Shown here one piece after another: positions 10,894 to 23,295 of a stretch of 64,000 bases of DNA. The stretch is from positions 161,433,983 through 161,497,982 of the forward strand of contig CM038216.1 of assembly GCA_021442155.1 (NCBI GenBank), given 5' to 3'. Position 1 is the stretch's first letter, and the number at the start of each line of letters is the position of its first letter. The DNA is from Cymbidium sinense (taxonomy: Eukaryota > Streptophyta > Magnoliopsida > Asparagales > Orchidaceae). Under the pieces are notes generated by a model that did not search any database, was not told the origin of the DNA, and saw only the letters and a list, made by a program, of their open reading frames with translations. A program made the position numbers and the translations under genes.

Positions 10894-12600
10894 ATACCAT
10901 TTAGATGCTCACATGCAAATCAAAGTGTTTAAATTGAATGGAATGTAATTAATACTTTGAATATGTACATTATTTCATTTGGACACTTTGCATGAATATG
11001 AAATTAATGGATTCAAATATGAGATTATTTAGTGATGCGTGCAAGGGTTTAACTACATAAATCATGAATAACTAATTTAAAATATAAAAGTATTCATGTG
11101 TATGTGCAACCATGCATTCATTTAAATGTTCAAAAAGGTTTCAAAGCAAATACCCTTTTCACATCAATATTTAATGAAGACATCTCTTTTGTTCACATTC
11201 ATTGATGACTTTCTATATTTATTTATGATTATAAATGAGGTATATGATTGCATGTAGGTTCTTATTTCTTAATGTGAATTGTCTTCAACTTGTCTAAACT
11301 CAGCTACCTTCATCCTTTCAATGTGTGATTTTGTATCATTGGATACATATTGAAAAGCTCACCTTGCAATTGCTAGTAAATTTAAGGTTATTCAAACTTA
11401 ACTCAAATTTCTTTTGGACTTCCTTTTATTCAATCAATGAAATATGTATTGCATTTCAAGCAATCATTAAAAAGTCTCTCCACGCTTGCTAAGAAGCTAT
11501 CATATTGCATTCTTGTTGGTAATCAAATTATCAAATTATTTTGTGATTTAATTCATAATTAATTTGAGCCTCTTTAATTGATTCATTTAATGTCATCTCA
11601 GTTGTAGTCTTAAATTTTAATTTTATGATTTGGATTTAAATTCACTTTCACTTTTCAATATATCAAAGTCATTTCAAAAGTCATTTCAAATAGTGTTAAT
11701 TCTATATCCTTTTTTGGGTTTAGTTTAACGATAATCTCAGCAGCCTTCGGGCATCATTGGGAGTGTTGGCCATTCCCACCATGCTTATGAAAAGTATGCA
11801 TGGAAGGTGTCTTTTAACATCACTGCCAAGAGATCTTCATGTGTATTGTTGAAGCTTGCATAAGCATTCAACACTTGTGTGAAAAAGCATCTTAATTTTC
11901 TTCATCATGTTGAAGAAATAGAAATATGTACTTAACACTTACAACTCTTGCAATTATATTGAAGCAAAAAGTATAAGTATTTAATATTTCATAAATTACA
12001 CTTTCAAATACATAATTATTTTAATTTAAAATTCAGCAGCCTTCTGGTGTTATCCCCATATAGGGGGCTTCATCAGGAGTCTAAGGCCTTCCCACCATGC
12101 TTATGAAAATCATGCATGGTAGGCATTTTTCTACAAGAGGTCTTCATACATACTGTAGCCAAGAGGTCTTCAACACCTATATTTAAAATAGATCGTAATT
12201 TTCTCCCCATATTGAAGCAACACAAATGGGTATTTAAATCTAGCAAATTCTTCACCATGTTGAAGCAAATATGAGTGGGTAAATTTAATGTAATTTTTAT
12301 GTCTTTACCTTTGTGCATAAAATGAGGTAATGTTCATAAGGATTCATAGAAAAATATGCAATTAAGGCTTTGCTGATGGCCGGAGTCAAAGTTAGCAAGG
12401 AGGAGCTTAGGTATTTTAGCATAATGTAAGGATTTGAATAGAGAGAGACTCAACCAGAGGAGGAAGGCTTAGGTAAGTAATTAAGAAGAGGAAGAAAGGG
12501 TAATGGCTGCTTAATCAGGTAGATAAGTGAGCTACAATTAGAGAAGAAAAAAAGGAGAAGATGTTGATATTCTGTGAGATGAGTCAAGATAGGAAGGTAA
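10894..12600. other. Non-genic AT-rich DNA with repeat relatives
   Basis: No gene is supported. Two related blocks at about 11735-11860 and 12030-12180 share CAGCAGCCTTC, CCCACCATGCTTATGAAAA and GCATGGAAGGT-like words and are relatives of the 4.2-4.6 kb cluster. A frame at 12073-12318 on the minus strand lies over the second block and has no recognisable family. The rest, up to 12600, is AT-rich then purine-rich sequence of unknown origin. Confidence 0.45.
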
Positions 12601-12602
12601 TT

Positions 12603-12631
12603 TGTGTGTGTGTGTGTGTGGGGGGGGGGGT
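12603..12631. repeat. (TG)n followed by poly-G microsatellite
   Basis: A run of about nine TG dinucleotides runs directly into a run of about eleven G. It lies some 170 bp before the LTR that starts at 12797. The intervening stretch has no gene. Confidence 0.9.
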
Positions 12632-12959
12632 ACCTTAGGGCCGAGCTACCCAGAGTGGCAGTTAGTGTCTATGAGATAAAGTTGAAGTAGAGGAAGCTGG
12701 CTGGTTGTGTTCTGGATTGGGGAGTTAATGTGTTTAGAGCTGGAAGAAAGAAAGCTAATAGATAGAGGTGGGATTGGGATTACTGTAGTTACAACATGTT
12801 GACCTCACTTTTGGAGTGAGTTCTCATCCCCCTCTTCTTAGACTTAGGAGTCTTCTAAATACCAAGACTTCCCTAGTCATAAGACTAGCAACTAGGTAGA
12901 CACTTAACCTAAGCCAGAGATATAGAAGGGTTAGTCATAGGATTAGGCTATACCTTAGG

Positions 12960-14690
12960 AATTAAGGAGATTCACCTACCCAATAGCCTAAACCCAATCC
13001 ATATTCACCTTCTTAAGCCATAACCAAATCTCAAATTCAATTCAAATACTAGATCCAAATCCAAATCCAAATTCCAAGCCAAATGATTGAAGCTCATGAT
13101 CAAATCAAAACTCAGAATCAACCTAACCTTTATGATTTTATCTTATGGACTTAGCTTTAGCAAAATTCAAGTCAATCCAAGCTCAAGTGATTTTCTAAAA
13201 TATCAATTCGACCCTTCAATCAAACTATCAAAATTGCAACCAAACTCAATTCCAAATCCAATTTGCCAAAATCTGCAATCATACCAAATCAACCTAAGCC
13301 ATATGACCTATCTTCAGGGATAGCCAAATTTGACTCCAAATCAATCAAAAATCAATTGATTTTTTCATGATCAATTCATATCTTCATTCATCTTCACAAA
13401 TATAAATGAAATATACATTTAAATGATCAAAACTAAATCAAACTAAATAAAGATCCAAACCTGAGCCACATGACCTACCTTCATGAGCTTAACCAAATTT
13501 ATCGTCAAATCACTTCAAACTCAGTTGATTTTCTCATAAATCAATCATACCTTCAATCATATTCATAAATATAAATGAAATCTACAATCATCTAGCCAAA
13601 CCAAAATCGATCCAAGTCAAACCCAACTTAGCTCTTTTGACTTGAATTATCCAAATGAACCGAAACTCATCCAAACCCAAATCAATTGCAGTTGAATTTA
13701 TATATCAATCCTAAATATATATGTAAACTCAACTAAATTAAACTCAACCCAAAGTTAAGCCAACTAAACCTAATTGGTCCACCTGACCCAAAGTGGCCAA
13801 TTTGACCTATTTGAGCCAAGTTCCAATCCTACCCAAATTGGATTGAACTAAGCCCACCAAGACCTCCTATCATGATTATTAGTCACCCTAGGTTGATCAA
13901 TTACCATAAATTGGCTCAAACCAAGTCAACTTGGCCTTTTAACCCAAGTTAACTCTTTTAACTCATATGAACCCAAACTAGCCAAATTACAACCTAAGCC
14001 AAATCTCTTGAAACCAATGATTCATACCAACTCAAAATCAATATTTGAACATGACTTGACCTTCAATTGAGTCAAACCAAGCCCAATTGGCCCTCTGGAC
14101 CCAAGTCGACCTAAATTGACTTAAAAGACTAAATTGGGTTAAATCAAAATATAAACCAAATTAATTACAACCAATGGCTCAAGTTCAATTCAAATTGATT
14201 ATTGAACTTGACCAAAGCCTTAATTGAGCCCAATTGACCAACCAGACCCACATGACCTATTAAACCTAACTTAACCTAAAGGTCCTAAAACCTAATAAAA
14301 TTTAAATTAAACTCAACCAAAGCCTACAACATATTCCAAATGATCAATCAAACCCAAACTAAGCCATGCCCCAAGTCAATTTACCCAATTGGGTCAAATT
14401 GGTTGACCAATTTGAACCAAATAAACTCAAATGAGCTAAAATCAAATCTAAGCCAAACTAAACCAAACCAATGATCATATGAACTTAACCCAACTTTTGG
14501 TTTTACTCAATTTAATCAATTGATCAACCTAACTCGATTTGACCAAATTTAACCTAAATGGGTCAAATTGAGCTAAATTGAACCAAATCAACTTTAAATG
14601 ATTTAAAATTTGGCCCAACCCACTTTTGACTCATTTAAAATCTCTCCAAAACAAATCTAGTGCCAAATGACCATTCTACTTTTGGGTCAA
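12960..14690 (+). promoter_or_regulatory. G-poor LTR segment rich in TTGAC[C/T] words
   Basis: The plus strand is very poor in G and made of degenerate CAAATTGACCCAA-like phrases. In the later half (about 13700-14640) TTGACC, TTGACT and their reverse GGTCAA or AGTCAA occur again and again. TTGAC[CT] is the W-box core bound by plant WRKY factors. The segment sits in the 5' part of the LTR, where U3 promoter and enhancer elements would lie. A regulatory role is an inference; the repeats could be a low-complexity by-product. Confidence 0.4.
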
Positions 14691-15160
14691 GGGTATCATA
14701 TGAGACAAATCACCAATGTATGTGGTCATTTCCATTCTTTGATCACTTGGCACTCTCCCAATGGTCCACTTAGACACCTAGGACACTGCCCAACCTGACC
14801 CAAGGGGTGATTGGGTCGATGATGACCCATGAGAGGTGAAATTACCTCACCTCCCTAATTGGTGCATTTGGAAAGCTCAAGGACACCCATTTGCTCCCTT
14901 GGCAGCCACTCCCACACCATTACCCAACTAAATCGAGCCACCTCATCCACTCCCTGCCACCCACAACTCCCTAAGGTGGCCGAACAATCATAAAAATCCA
15001 AACTAGGTTGAGATGTTGATCAAGAGGAGGGGGTATACACCCCTAACTCAAACACACAAAATCCTCTTTAGAGCCCTAGAGAACCCTAAAATGAGCCACT
15101 CCTAGAGTTCCAAAAGCCATCTTGAGCTTGACAAATGTCATTCCCATCCGTCTAGAAGTA

Positions 15161-17140
15161 GGGCACTCTTCCATTCGATCTCATTTGCTTAAACCACAAT
15201 CAAAGTGCAATTAATTTTGCACACACTATCTCTAGAGCCAATCGAGCAAGAACGAATCATTCCCTAAGCTTCCCTATCAGAGGGTGTACTTCGATCATTG
15301 TAGGCCTCCCAAGCTTCGGGTATTGGTCTTCCGAGTGAGCCACCTCAAATTGGAGCTCGTGTTGATAAGTAGAGCTTCATCTCCACTAGACAAAGCTTCC
15401 TTAATTGGATTTACCATCAGTCTTGAGCTCCAGTGAGGTATGCCATTAAAACTGACCTTGGGTGAAAATGCGTCAGAGCTTTTTGTAGAAAACATTCATC
15501 CCATGTGATCTTAGCTATTGGATCCCTTTAGATCCTTTGTGCAAATGTGTGGGATCCGTTTGGAGTTAATCCGAAGCAGAAATCGCATCATGCCAAAGCA
15601 ATCGGATGAACTCCATTCTCCCTCACTCGCATGATGAGAGATCACGCACCGTCTATTCTACGTGATCATAATGGATGGTCATGATTGATCTGATAAATCG
15701 ATCTAATTTATTCTTATTAAGCTGTGGGATTAATAGTAGCCATCCAATCTTAGATTGGACGGTGCACAAGAAAGCGCGTTCCATCGTCACCACGTAAGCA
15801 CTGACTAGGATTATTTTTAATAACCAATCCCACGGTGCCACATGAAAAGGGCACCGCATCAGCGCATCACGTGGTGTTAATGGGATTAAGGGTTAATTAA
15901 GCTTAATTAATATGTTTTAATGGATGAAATTTGTAAAAATCATAACTAATTATAGAAAAATAAAAATATACATAAATAAATACACATTTTAAAGGTCTTT
16001 TAGAGGAGAATTTATTAAAAATATTTTTAATTAATTTTGAATAGTAATTAAGGCTTAATTAAAGTTTAATTATAAAATTAATTAGCTTAATAATCTTTAA
16101 TTACTTTAGTAATTAACCCCAAACTTTGTGAGTTAATTTAATGGGATGACCTCTAAGGAAATAGGGCACTCCTCCATTCAATCCCATTTGCTCAAACAAC
16201 AATCAAAGTGCAATTAACTTTGCACACACCATCTCTGAAGCTAATCAAGCAAGAACAAATCATCCCCCAAGGTTCCTGACTGGAGGGTGGACTTCGATCA
16301 ACACAGGCCTCCTAAGCTTTGGGTATTGGTCTTCGAGTGAGCCACCTCAAATTGGAGATCTGGAGCTCCACTGAGACTAAGCTTTCTTAATGGATTTACC
16401 ATCACCTTGAGCTCCGGTGAGGTATTCCATTAAAACTGACCTTGGGTAAAAAATGAGTTAGAGATTTTTGTAGAAAACTTTCATCCCGTGTGATCTTAGC
16501 CGTTGGATCCCTTTAGATCCTTCGCATAAAGGTGTGGGATCCATTTGGAGTTGATCTGAGCTCGAGTAAGCTCAAATCATGCAAGTAATGGCGGATGGAC
16601 TCCGTTCTCCCTCACTCCCATGATGAGATCACCGCTTTTATGATCAATGGACGTCATGATTAGATCTGATAGATCAATCCAATTTAATCCTATTAATCCA
16701 TGGGATTAATCTTAGCCATCCTATCTTATATCAGATGGCACATGAGAAAGCGCATTCTGTCGTTGCCACGTAAGCGCTGACTAGGATTATTTTTAATAAC
16801 CAATCCTGCGGTAACACAAGGAAAGCGCGCCATGTCAATGCGTCACATGGTGTCGATAAGATTAAGGGTTAATTAAGCTTAATTAATATATTTTAATGAC
16901 TAAAATTTGTAAAAATCATAACTAATTATAGAAAAATCAAAAAATTATAAATAAATACTCATTTTACAGGTCTTTTAAAGGAGAATTTATTAAAAATATT
17001 TTAAATAAATTTGAAAATGTAATTAAGGCTTAATTAAGGTTTAATTACAATATTAATTAGCTTAATAATTATTTAATTACTTAAGTAATTAACCCCAAAC
17101 TTTGTGAGTTAATTTAATGGGATGACTTTTGCCTCACATG
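15161..17140 (+). repeat. Tandem duplication inside LTR1, period about 1003 bp
   Basis: Copy 1 (15161-16163) and copy 2 (16164 to about 17140) both begin GGGCACTC and run through GTGCAATTAA, GGGTATTGGTCTTC, CCACCTCAAATTGGAG, GGATCCCTTTAGATCC, CCACGTAAGC, AAAAATCATAACTAATTATAG and AACCCCAAACTTTGTGAG. Differences are scattered substitutions and small indels. The other three LTRs have this block only once, so the duplication is private to LTR1 and accounts for its greater length. Confidence 0.85.
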
Positions 17141-18239
17141 ATTTTCTTGGGATTTATTGCTTAGTTAATTGGGCAAATTGAGTAATCAAGCTTTAATTAC
17201 TCTCTTAAGTTAATTAATCTTTAATTAATTCCATGAACAACAACAAATTAATTAATTATGTTGTTAATCATTATTCAATAATGAATGAACCCATGTGATA
17301 AGGTTATGGCCTACTTCTTGATCTATTTCCCTAAGTTCATTTCACTAATTAAATTAATCAAGGATTAATTAATTAATTAAACTACTTAATTAATTAAATC
17401 AAAAACATAATCATATTAGACATTAATTAATTAATTCTTGGGTAAATCTTTAGGTCTTTAATAACTTAAAGGAGTTTAATGAAATTATGGTTTGTCCACA
17501 TGTAGAAAAATCATAAGAGTAGTTAATTAAGTCCCTTAATCTAATTAACTAGTAATCATGAGCCAATTGCATTAGGCCCCTTTTATTTCCAAGGATCATT
17601 ATAAGTTTACTTTCCATGCATATCATGTTGGCTCCTAATTATTTAGTTAATTACTTTAAGGTGACATAGGTAAGGGTGATTAACTCATCTAATTAAGAGT
17701 TCAAACTAATTAACCCATAAAATCAACTTAATTACATTTACTTAAACTAAACCAAATCACTAATATGGGAATGGGTTCAAAATAGTAAGTGATAATTTCT
17801 CTTCTCCTCTTTAAATAAAATCAAATCCAAAACTCAATTAATAAAGAAGCTTTAGTTTGCTTCAAATAATCATATTTGATTTGATTGTCTTTAGGAAATA
17901 GTTTGGTTGAATGAATCACATACTTATATTTGATTGTTCTCTATCCAATCATGTTAAATTTGGTATGTCATTTGAATTCATGCATCCATCTTTTCAAAAT
18001 CAAGTAAAGTAAAAAATGGGTTTCCTCCATGTAAAGCTTGCATGTGTTGGTTTAATTTAATATATATGTGTGACAATTATCATTATTAAATCCAAATGTA
18101 TTTTTTAAAAAAATCTTATAAATGAATGATGACATGTATAGTAATGATAGTTATAAATACATAAAAGATGTATGTGCTTATGGTTTAAAGTGTATGAAGT
18201 AATGTCTCTTTCCTTTATTCACATGTTGATTTACATAAG

Positions 18240-18880
18240 TTTGAATAGTAATGGGTATATAGTTTGTACATCCAAGGAATATGAGGATTTAACTATCCCC
18301 AAGGAGGTCATTTAATTACCTCACCTCCCTGGTTTAACAACGACACATACCTATTTGATTTCATTCTTATGTATTTCAACATTAGAATTTGGATAGAGCT
18401 TTAATTCACACACATAAATATTTTAATCAAATAAAAATATAATTTTGCATGATTTTCTTTCATTCATTTACGTATACATTCATGTGTATTTAAGAAAAGC
18501 AAGTATATAGTTTGGAAATCCCAGGAATATGGGACTTTAGCTAGCCCCAAGGAAGTCATTTGATTATATCACTTTCCTAGTTTAACAATGACACATACTT
18601 ATTTATGTCTTTATACATGTGTATGTATATTTGATTAATGAATGAAAATCCCCCTTTTATATTAAAATTACATGCATTCATAATTGATTAAGTGGTTGAA
18701 TTAATTAGCCATATCATTTGGAGTTTATTTCTTATGTTCATGTATATGACTTTACATATGTTTGAATACAAATGGGTATATAGTTTGGACATCCCGAGAA
18801 TATGAGGCTTTAGCTAGCTCCAAGGAGGTCATTTGATTACATCACTTCCTTAGTTTAACAAAAATAAGTACCTATTTAGT
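18240..18880 (+). repeat. Three ~260-bp sub-repeats marking LTR subfamily 1
   Basis: Three related blocks start with GTATATAGTTTGG-like sequence at 18255, 18503 and 18776. Each continues with ATGAGG or ATGGGAC-type sequence, TTTAGCTAGC, CAAGGAGGTCATTTGATTAC or a variant, and AGTTTAACAATGACACATAC or a variant. R2 has the same three blocks in reverse (about 51480, 51740 and 51990). LTR2 and R have one clear block at the matching place. Confidence 0.8.
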
Positions 18881-21477
18881 TTCATTCTTATATATTTTTG
18901 TATAAGAATTTGGATAAATCTTTAAATTAATATATTTAAATAATTCAATTAATTAAAATATAAATTCTAAACATACACATATATTCATCATTTAAGTGTG
19001 CCAAAATATATTGCATGTATAGATACACTTAGGATTAAATCATATGCATATTACATGTGATGAAAAGTAATGATTTAATATGTCATGAGGTAGTAATTAA
19101 ATTACATTAATCTTAAGATGCCTTTAATATTAAATAGGATTATTTAAAGTGAACCTAAATATAGGATTAATTAAATCATTTAACAAGCCATTCACTAAAG
19201 TGAACTAAATCAAATTAATCTGCTTTAGAAAGTGGCTTAAGGTAGGGATGAAAGAGGGCAATCCTTTTCTTTCTCTTTATAACACTTAGCTGCTAAGTGT
19301 CATATGAAACAAAAGAAAACACAAATTAAAATCCTCAAAATTAATTAAACAAAAGTGAAACTAGCCTTTATGTTAAATTAAATCCTTCCAAACTTAGAAA
19401 ATCATAACTCTAATGCTTAGTAAGACATACCACATAAAGCCTTAACACACATATTAGAACTAAGTCACCACTTTTAGTCCTAAGTTAGGATGGTGTATGT
19501 ATAGTGTATATTTTATTTTATGATGTAATGTTTTAGACTAGATGTTAGGGTATATGCTTCATAGATTGGATAGTAGGCCATTATTAGCCAAATCATAATT
19601 TTTACAGGGGATTGTGCTTAAGGGTGTGCTTAAAAATAAATGTAAATGCTTTATTTGCAGGTTTCTTAAACCCCTAAGCATAATCCAAGTTAGGACAGAT
19701 GAGCTTAGTTATCCATATACAGGGTGCTAAGTCCAAAATCATAAATATAACTACTTAGGTTGTATGTATATTTAGCCAACCTCTGTCTTGCAGGTGTAGT
19801 TAGATTTACTTTTTCTATTTTCAATATAATTTTGCATTATGAATTAAGATTAGTGCTATGGGAGATTTTGATGAGCAGTGGTTAGAAGGTTTTGTCCTGG
19901 GGTGCCCTGTGATGCCTTTGAAGGAAGCACATCCAAATTAAGAGAAAGAAGGAGAAAGATAGAAAAGTGAAGAAAGAAGACCCCCATAGCATTTAATATA
20001 ATTGTAATTATTCTTTCATATAGTTGTATAAGGGTATAGCTGCCACATTCTTTCTCTTTTGATACAATGGTACTCGAACCTTTAGTTTCATAAAAATTAT
20101 TTAATGTTGTGTTTATTTTATTAGAAATGTCATGCTTTTCATTATGATTGATGCTTTAATGTGTGGCCTGGATGTGATTAGGCTCTTAAGATAAAAATTA
20201 TTTTTCTACCCCAACTAATCATTCATAATCAAATTTTAAATAACTCATACCCTCACCATAATTCCTAGGATATAAACAAGATAATTAAAAGATTTAGCAA
20301 CCCCTTAACTGAATGGTTAAATGTTTCACGTCGTGCATGCATATTATTTCACTATTGAAATAGGGGATTTCCATTCTTGCACGATAGGAGAATGCTTTAT
20401 CTATGAGGGAATCCCTTGTATTGAAGAACACCCTCTTCTTGTTGATTTAGCCAATAACCTACTTCATCATGCTTGTAGACATCAAAATCCTAAAGCCTTT
20501 GTCAAAATGATATGTCAAAATTAAATAAAAATTGAAAATATTTTGCATTAGACCAAATCATTTCACATACCACTCATGCTCTAGTCTCTTAGGGAGTGGG
20601 TTTAGGACTTTAGTCTCTTTCTAAATAAATAATAACCCAACTATCTTACAATTTCATATGACCGAACCACATGGATTTGAATCATAGGAGAAGTTAGCTG
20701 GCAGCCACTCTAGGTGATTGTAAGCCCAGCAGTTAGGTGGTTTATCCTCTCTCATGGAGGTAAATCTTATGCCCATCATCGCTTAGATTTAGGTCATGCT
20801 TTAGCTCATTCTAAAGCTCCATAGATTTAGGATATGAGGTAGCTATTTTCTTTGGGCTACGAGCATAACTCCTCACCTCTTAGGCATCTCCACAACCTTA
20901 TTTTGGTGGATTATAATCCTTAGTAATCTAATAAAATTAAAATCTAACAAATAAATCTCTTCACTTTCAAATGTATAAAGTCTAATCATAGGATAGGTTG
21001 GAATACTCACTAGGCTTCCAAGTATCATGAGCATTTCCTACTTCCCCACTTTGGATTCCAAAAATAAGTCTTCTACTTGAACCTATCGAGATTGATTTTC
21101 CAAATATAGTCAATCCTTTGATAGTCTAGTCTTGAAATCTTTGAAGATAATAATTATCTACTTTAATCGAGAGTATTCTTAGAAAATTTCATTTTCTAAG
21201 ATGTAATTAACTATGAAGGCTTGCCTCCATAAGGAACTTTAGAATTTAGCCTAATATAGATTCTGCTTTATTCATCCATATAAAGAAAGGAAAAAATCTA
21301 TGGTATATTCAAATTCTCATCATGCCTTATGAGTCCTTATTAGGTGATTAGGTCTATTGTAAGGTGATGCCTCTATCTTTTGAGTTAGTACATCATACCT
21401 TAATATCAATCCTGATCACTTCAATAAGAAATTATTCTGGCATGGTGTCCCCCCATACATTCCAAAAATAAACACCA

Positions 21478-23290
21478 TAGATTTTTCTGTCACTCCTAAT
21501 TCTCTCCATCTTTAGTAGACAATGGCCTCAAAGCATCGATAGGAACTTATATTTTATATAAGCCCAAGACTATTTTTCTTTACATTGGCAGCTTATTTCA
21601 TCCTTAAGCAAAGCTAGCCAACATCTTTTAGGTTTTATGACCTCGCCCATGTAGTCTTGAAACCCCTATAGGGTCCTGAATAGAAATAAATTAACTAATG
21701 AAAGAAGATGACTAAACTTAGAATCTCTTTACCACTAGCTCGGTGAGGTAAGGTTCATCCCATATTCAAGAAAGTTTCAATAAAATTCAAATTAAATAAG
21801 TAAAGTCTTTTACAAAATTTTCCAAAAGCACTTCTCTTAAATAAAATCATTTTTGAAGTGCACTTCACATAATATGAAGTTCTCAAAATATAAAACTTTC
21901 AAATCTCTTTTCAAATAAATAAATAAATAATCAAACCTCATTTAACATACTTAAATTTGTTAAATGAGGATCATTTACAAAAATCAAAATCAAATATGCA
22001 TCATCAAAACCCTTTTCATATTTCTCAAAAGCACATTTTTAAAAATAAAATCAATCAATCAACCAACTCCATTTAACATACCCAAATTTGTTAAATGAGA
22101 GTTCTTCAAAACATTTCAAACACATTTTTCAAAAATTTAACCAACTCCACTTAACATACCTAAATTTGTTAAATGGAGTTCCATTATTAAAATCAAAACA
22201 ATAGAAAAAATCAACATATCATTGAACTTCATTTAACATACCCAAATTTGTTAAGTGAGAGTTCTCTCTTTTCAAAAGCAACATCATACACAAAATCAAA
22301 ACATATGTGAACTCCATTTCATATACTCAAATTTATCAAATGAGAGTTCATTTTTTCAAAATGAAAATAAATTGAATTCTATTTAACATACCTGCATTTG
22401 TTAAATAGAGTTCCCCTTTCAAAATCATAAAACATCAAAACATATTTGAACTCTATTTTGACATACCCAAATTTGTCAAATAAGAGTTCCATTTTAAAAA
22501 TTTAAAAAAATTGAATTCTATTTAATATGCCTATATTTGTTAAATAGAGTTCCCCTTTTCAAAATCATAAAAAATCAAACATTTGAATTCCGTTTGACAT
22601 ACCCAAACTTGTCAAATGAGAATTCCATCATCAAACAACACATAAAATGAATTAAACTCTATTTAACATACCCACATTTGTTAAATAAGAGTTTCTTTTT
22701 TCAAATGAAAATAAAAAAAATATCAAACACACTTGAACCCTACTTAACATACCTAAATTTGTTAAGTAAAGGTTTCATTTTTTTTAAGTCAACAAAAATA
22801 TCAAACACATTGGAGCTTTAATTAACATACCTAAATTTACTAAGTAAGAATCCCATTTTCAAAATCAAATCAAACATATGACAAACATCATCGCAAACAA
22901 AAATGCTTTCAAAAATTATTTTCAAACATACATTTGAATCTCATTTAGCATACCTAAATTTGCTAAGTAAATATTCCAAAATCAAATTTTCAAACAAAGG
23001 ATAAAACAAAATAAATTCATCTCCAAAGTCTCTCCAAATGAATGAACCCCACTCAACATACCTAAATTTGTTGAATGTGGGTTCCAAATTAAAATAAAAT
23101 CTTGTGAAAAAGTCTCTCCTCAAATATCAGAATCTCTCTAATTCAATGAACCCCACTTAGCATACCTAAATTTGTTAAGTGTGGATTCAAATTCCAAAAT
23201 CAAGAATCAATGATTGAAGGTAGCTATTAAAGCAAGGGTCTGATTCAGTTCTATTTTTAACAAATGCAGAGATAGTAATTTAATCCTTTG
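21478..23290 (+). other. Leader region between LTR1 and gag
   Basis: This stretch lies where the untranslated leader of the retrotransposon RNA would be. The first 450 bp hold no recognised gene and no convincing tRNA-complementary primer site directly after the LTR. The remainder is the hairpin array described separately, separated by A-rich spacers of the AAAATCAAA type. No open frame of note is present on the plus strand until 23317. Confidence 0.6.
21936..23190 (+). repeat. Array of 15 covarying stem-loops
   Basis: Fifteen stem-loops start at 21936, 22065, 22143, 22224, 22309, 22374, 22448, 22513, 22585, 22654, 22735, about 22807, about 22932, 23044 and 23148. Spacing is 65-130 bp. The general form is an arm ending ATTTAACA, a loop of about ten bases (tacccaaatt), and an arm starting TGTTAAAT, often extended by GAACTC...GAGTTC to 13-16 bp. 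The arms differ between copies but stay complementary. Copy 1 pairs CCTCATTTAACA with TGTTAAATGAGG. Copies 7 and 9 pair TTTGACA with TGTCAAA. Copy 13 pairs TTAGCA with TGCTAA. Copy 14 pairs TCAACA with TGTTGA and GAACCC with GGGTTC. Copy 9 pairs GAATTC with GAATTC, and copy 10 pairs AAACTC with GAGTTT. Copies 5, 8, 12 and 15 have some unpaired positions. Confidence 0.9.
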
Positions 23291-23295
23291 TTTGC

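Larger units (their letters stand above)
12797..21477 (+). mobile_element. LTR1: giant long terminal repeat, subfamily 1
   Basis: It begins TGTTGACCTCAC and is colinear over its whole length with three other copies in the window (R, LTR2, R2). Shared landmarks include the first 200 bp, a G-poor segment, a CCACTAGACAAAGCTT block (15380), a GAAAAATC-type block (15950), GGGATTGTGCTTAAGGG (19610), CCTAAGCATAATCC (19672), GACCCCCATAG (19979), CTCGATTAAG-like and AATTAACTATGAAGG sequence (21200), and TGGTGTCCC near 21443. The 3' end is set at the CA of 21476-21477 by comparison with LTR2 and is less certain than the 5' end. Length is 8.68 kb, of which about 1 kb is an internal duplication. No clear primer-binding site follows. 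Open frames inside are not conserved in the other LTRs as proteins. Confidence 0.75.

Noticed and set aside
20321..20524. 67-codon frame in LTR1 with a plausible start
   Set aside because: The matching stretches of LTR2 and R do not keep the frame and no family is recognised.
21478..21500. Primer-binding site directly after LTR1
   Set aside because: The sequence TAGATTTTTCTGTCACTCC has no TGG start and no evident match to a tRNA 3' end; the LTR end or the site may be decayed.
21936..23190. CRISPR-like array of repeats
   Set aside because: Repeats are imperfect, each is itself a stem-loop with covarying arms, spacing is irregular, spacers are similar A-rich sequence, no cas-like genes are near, and the context is a plant retrotransposon.
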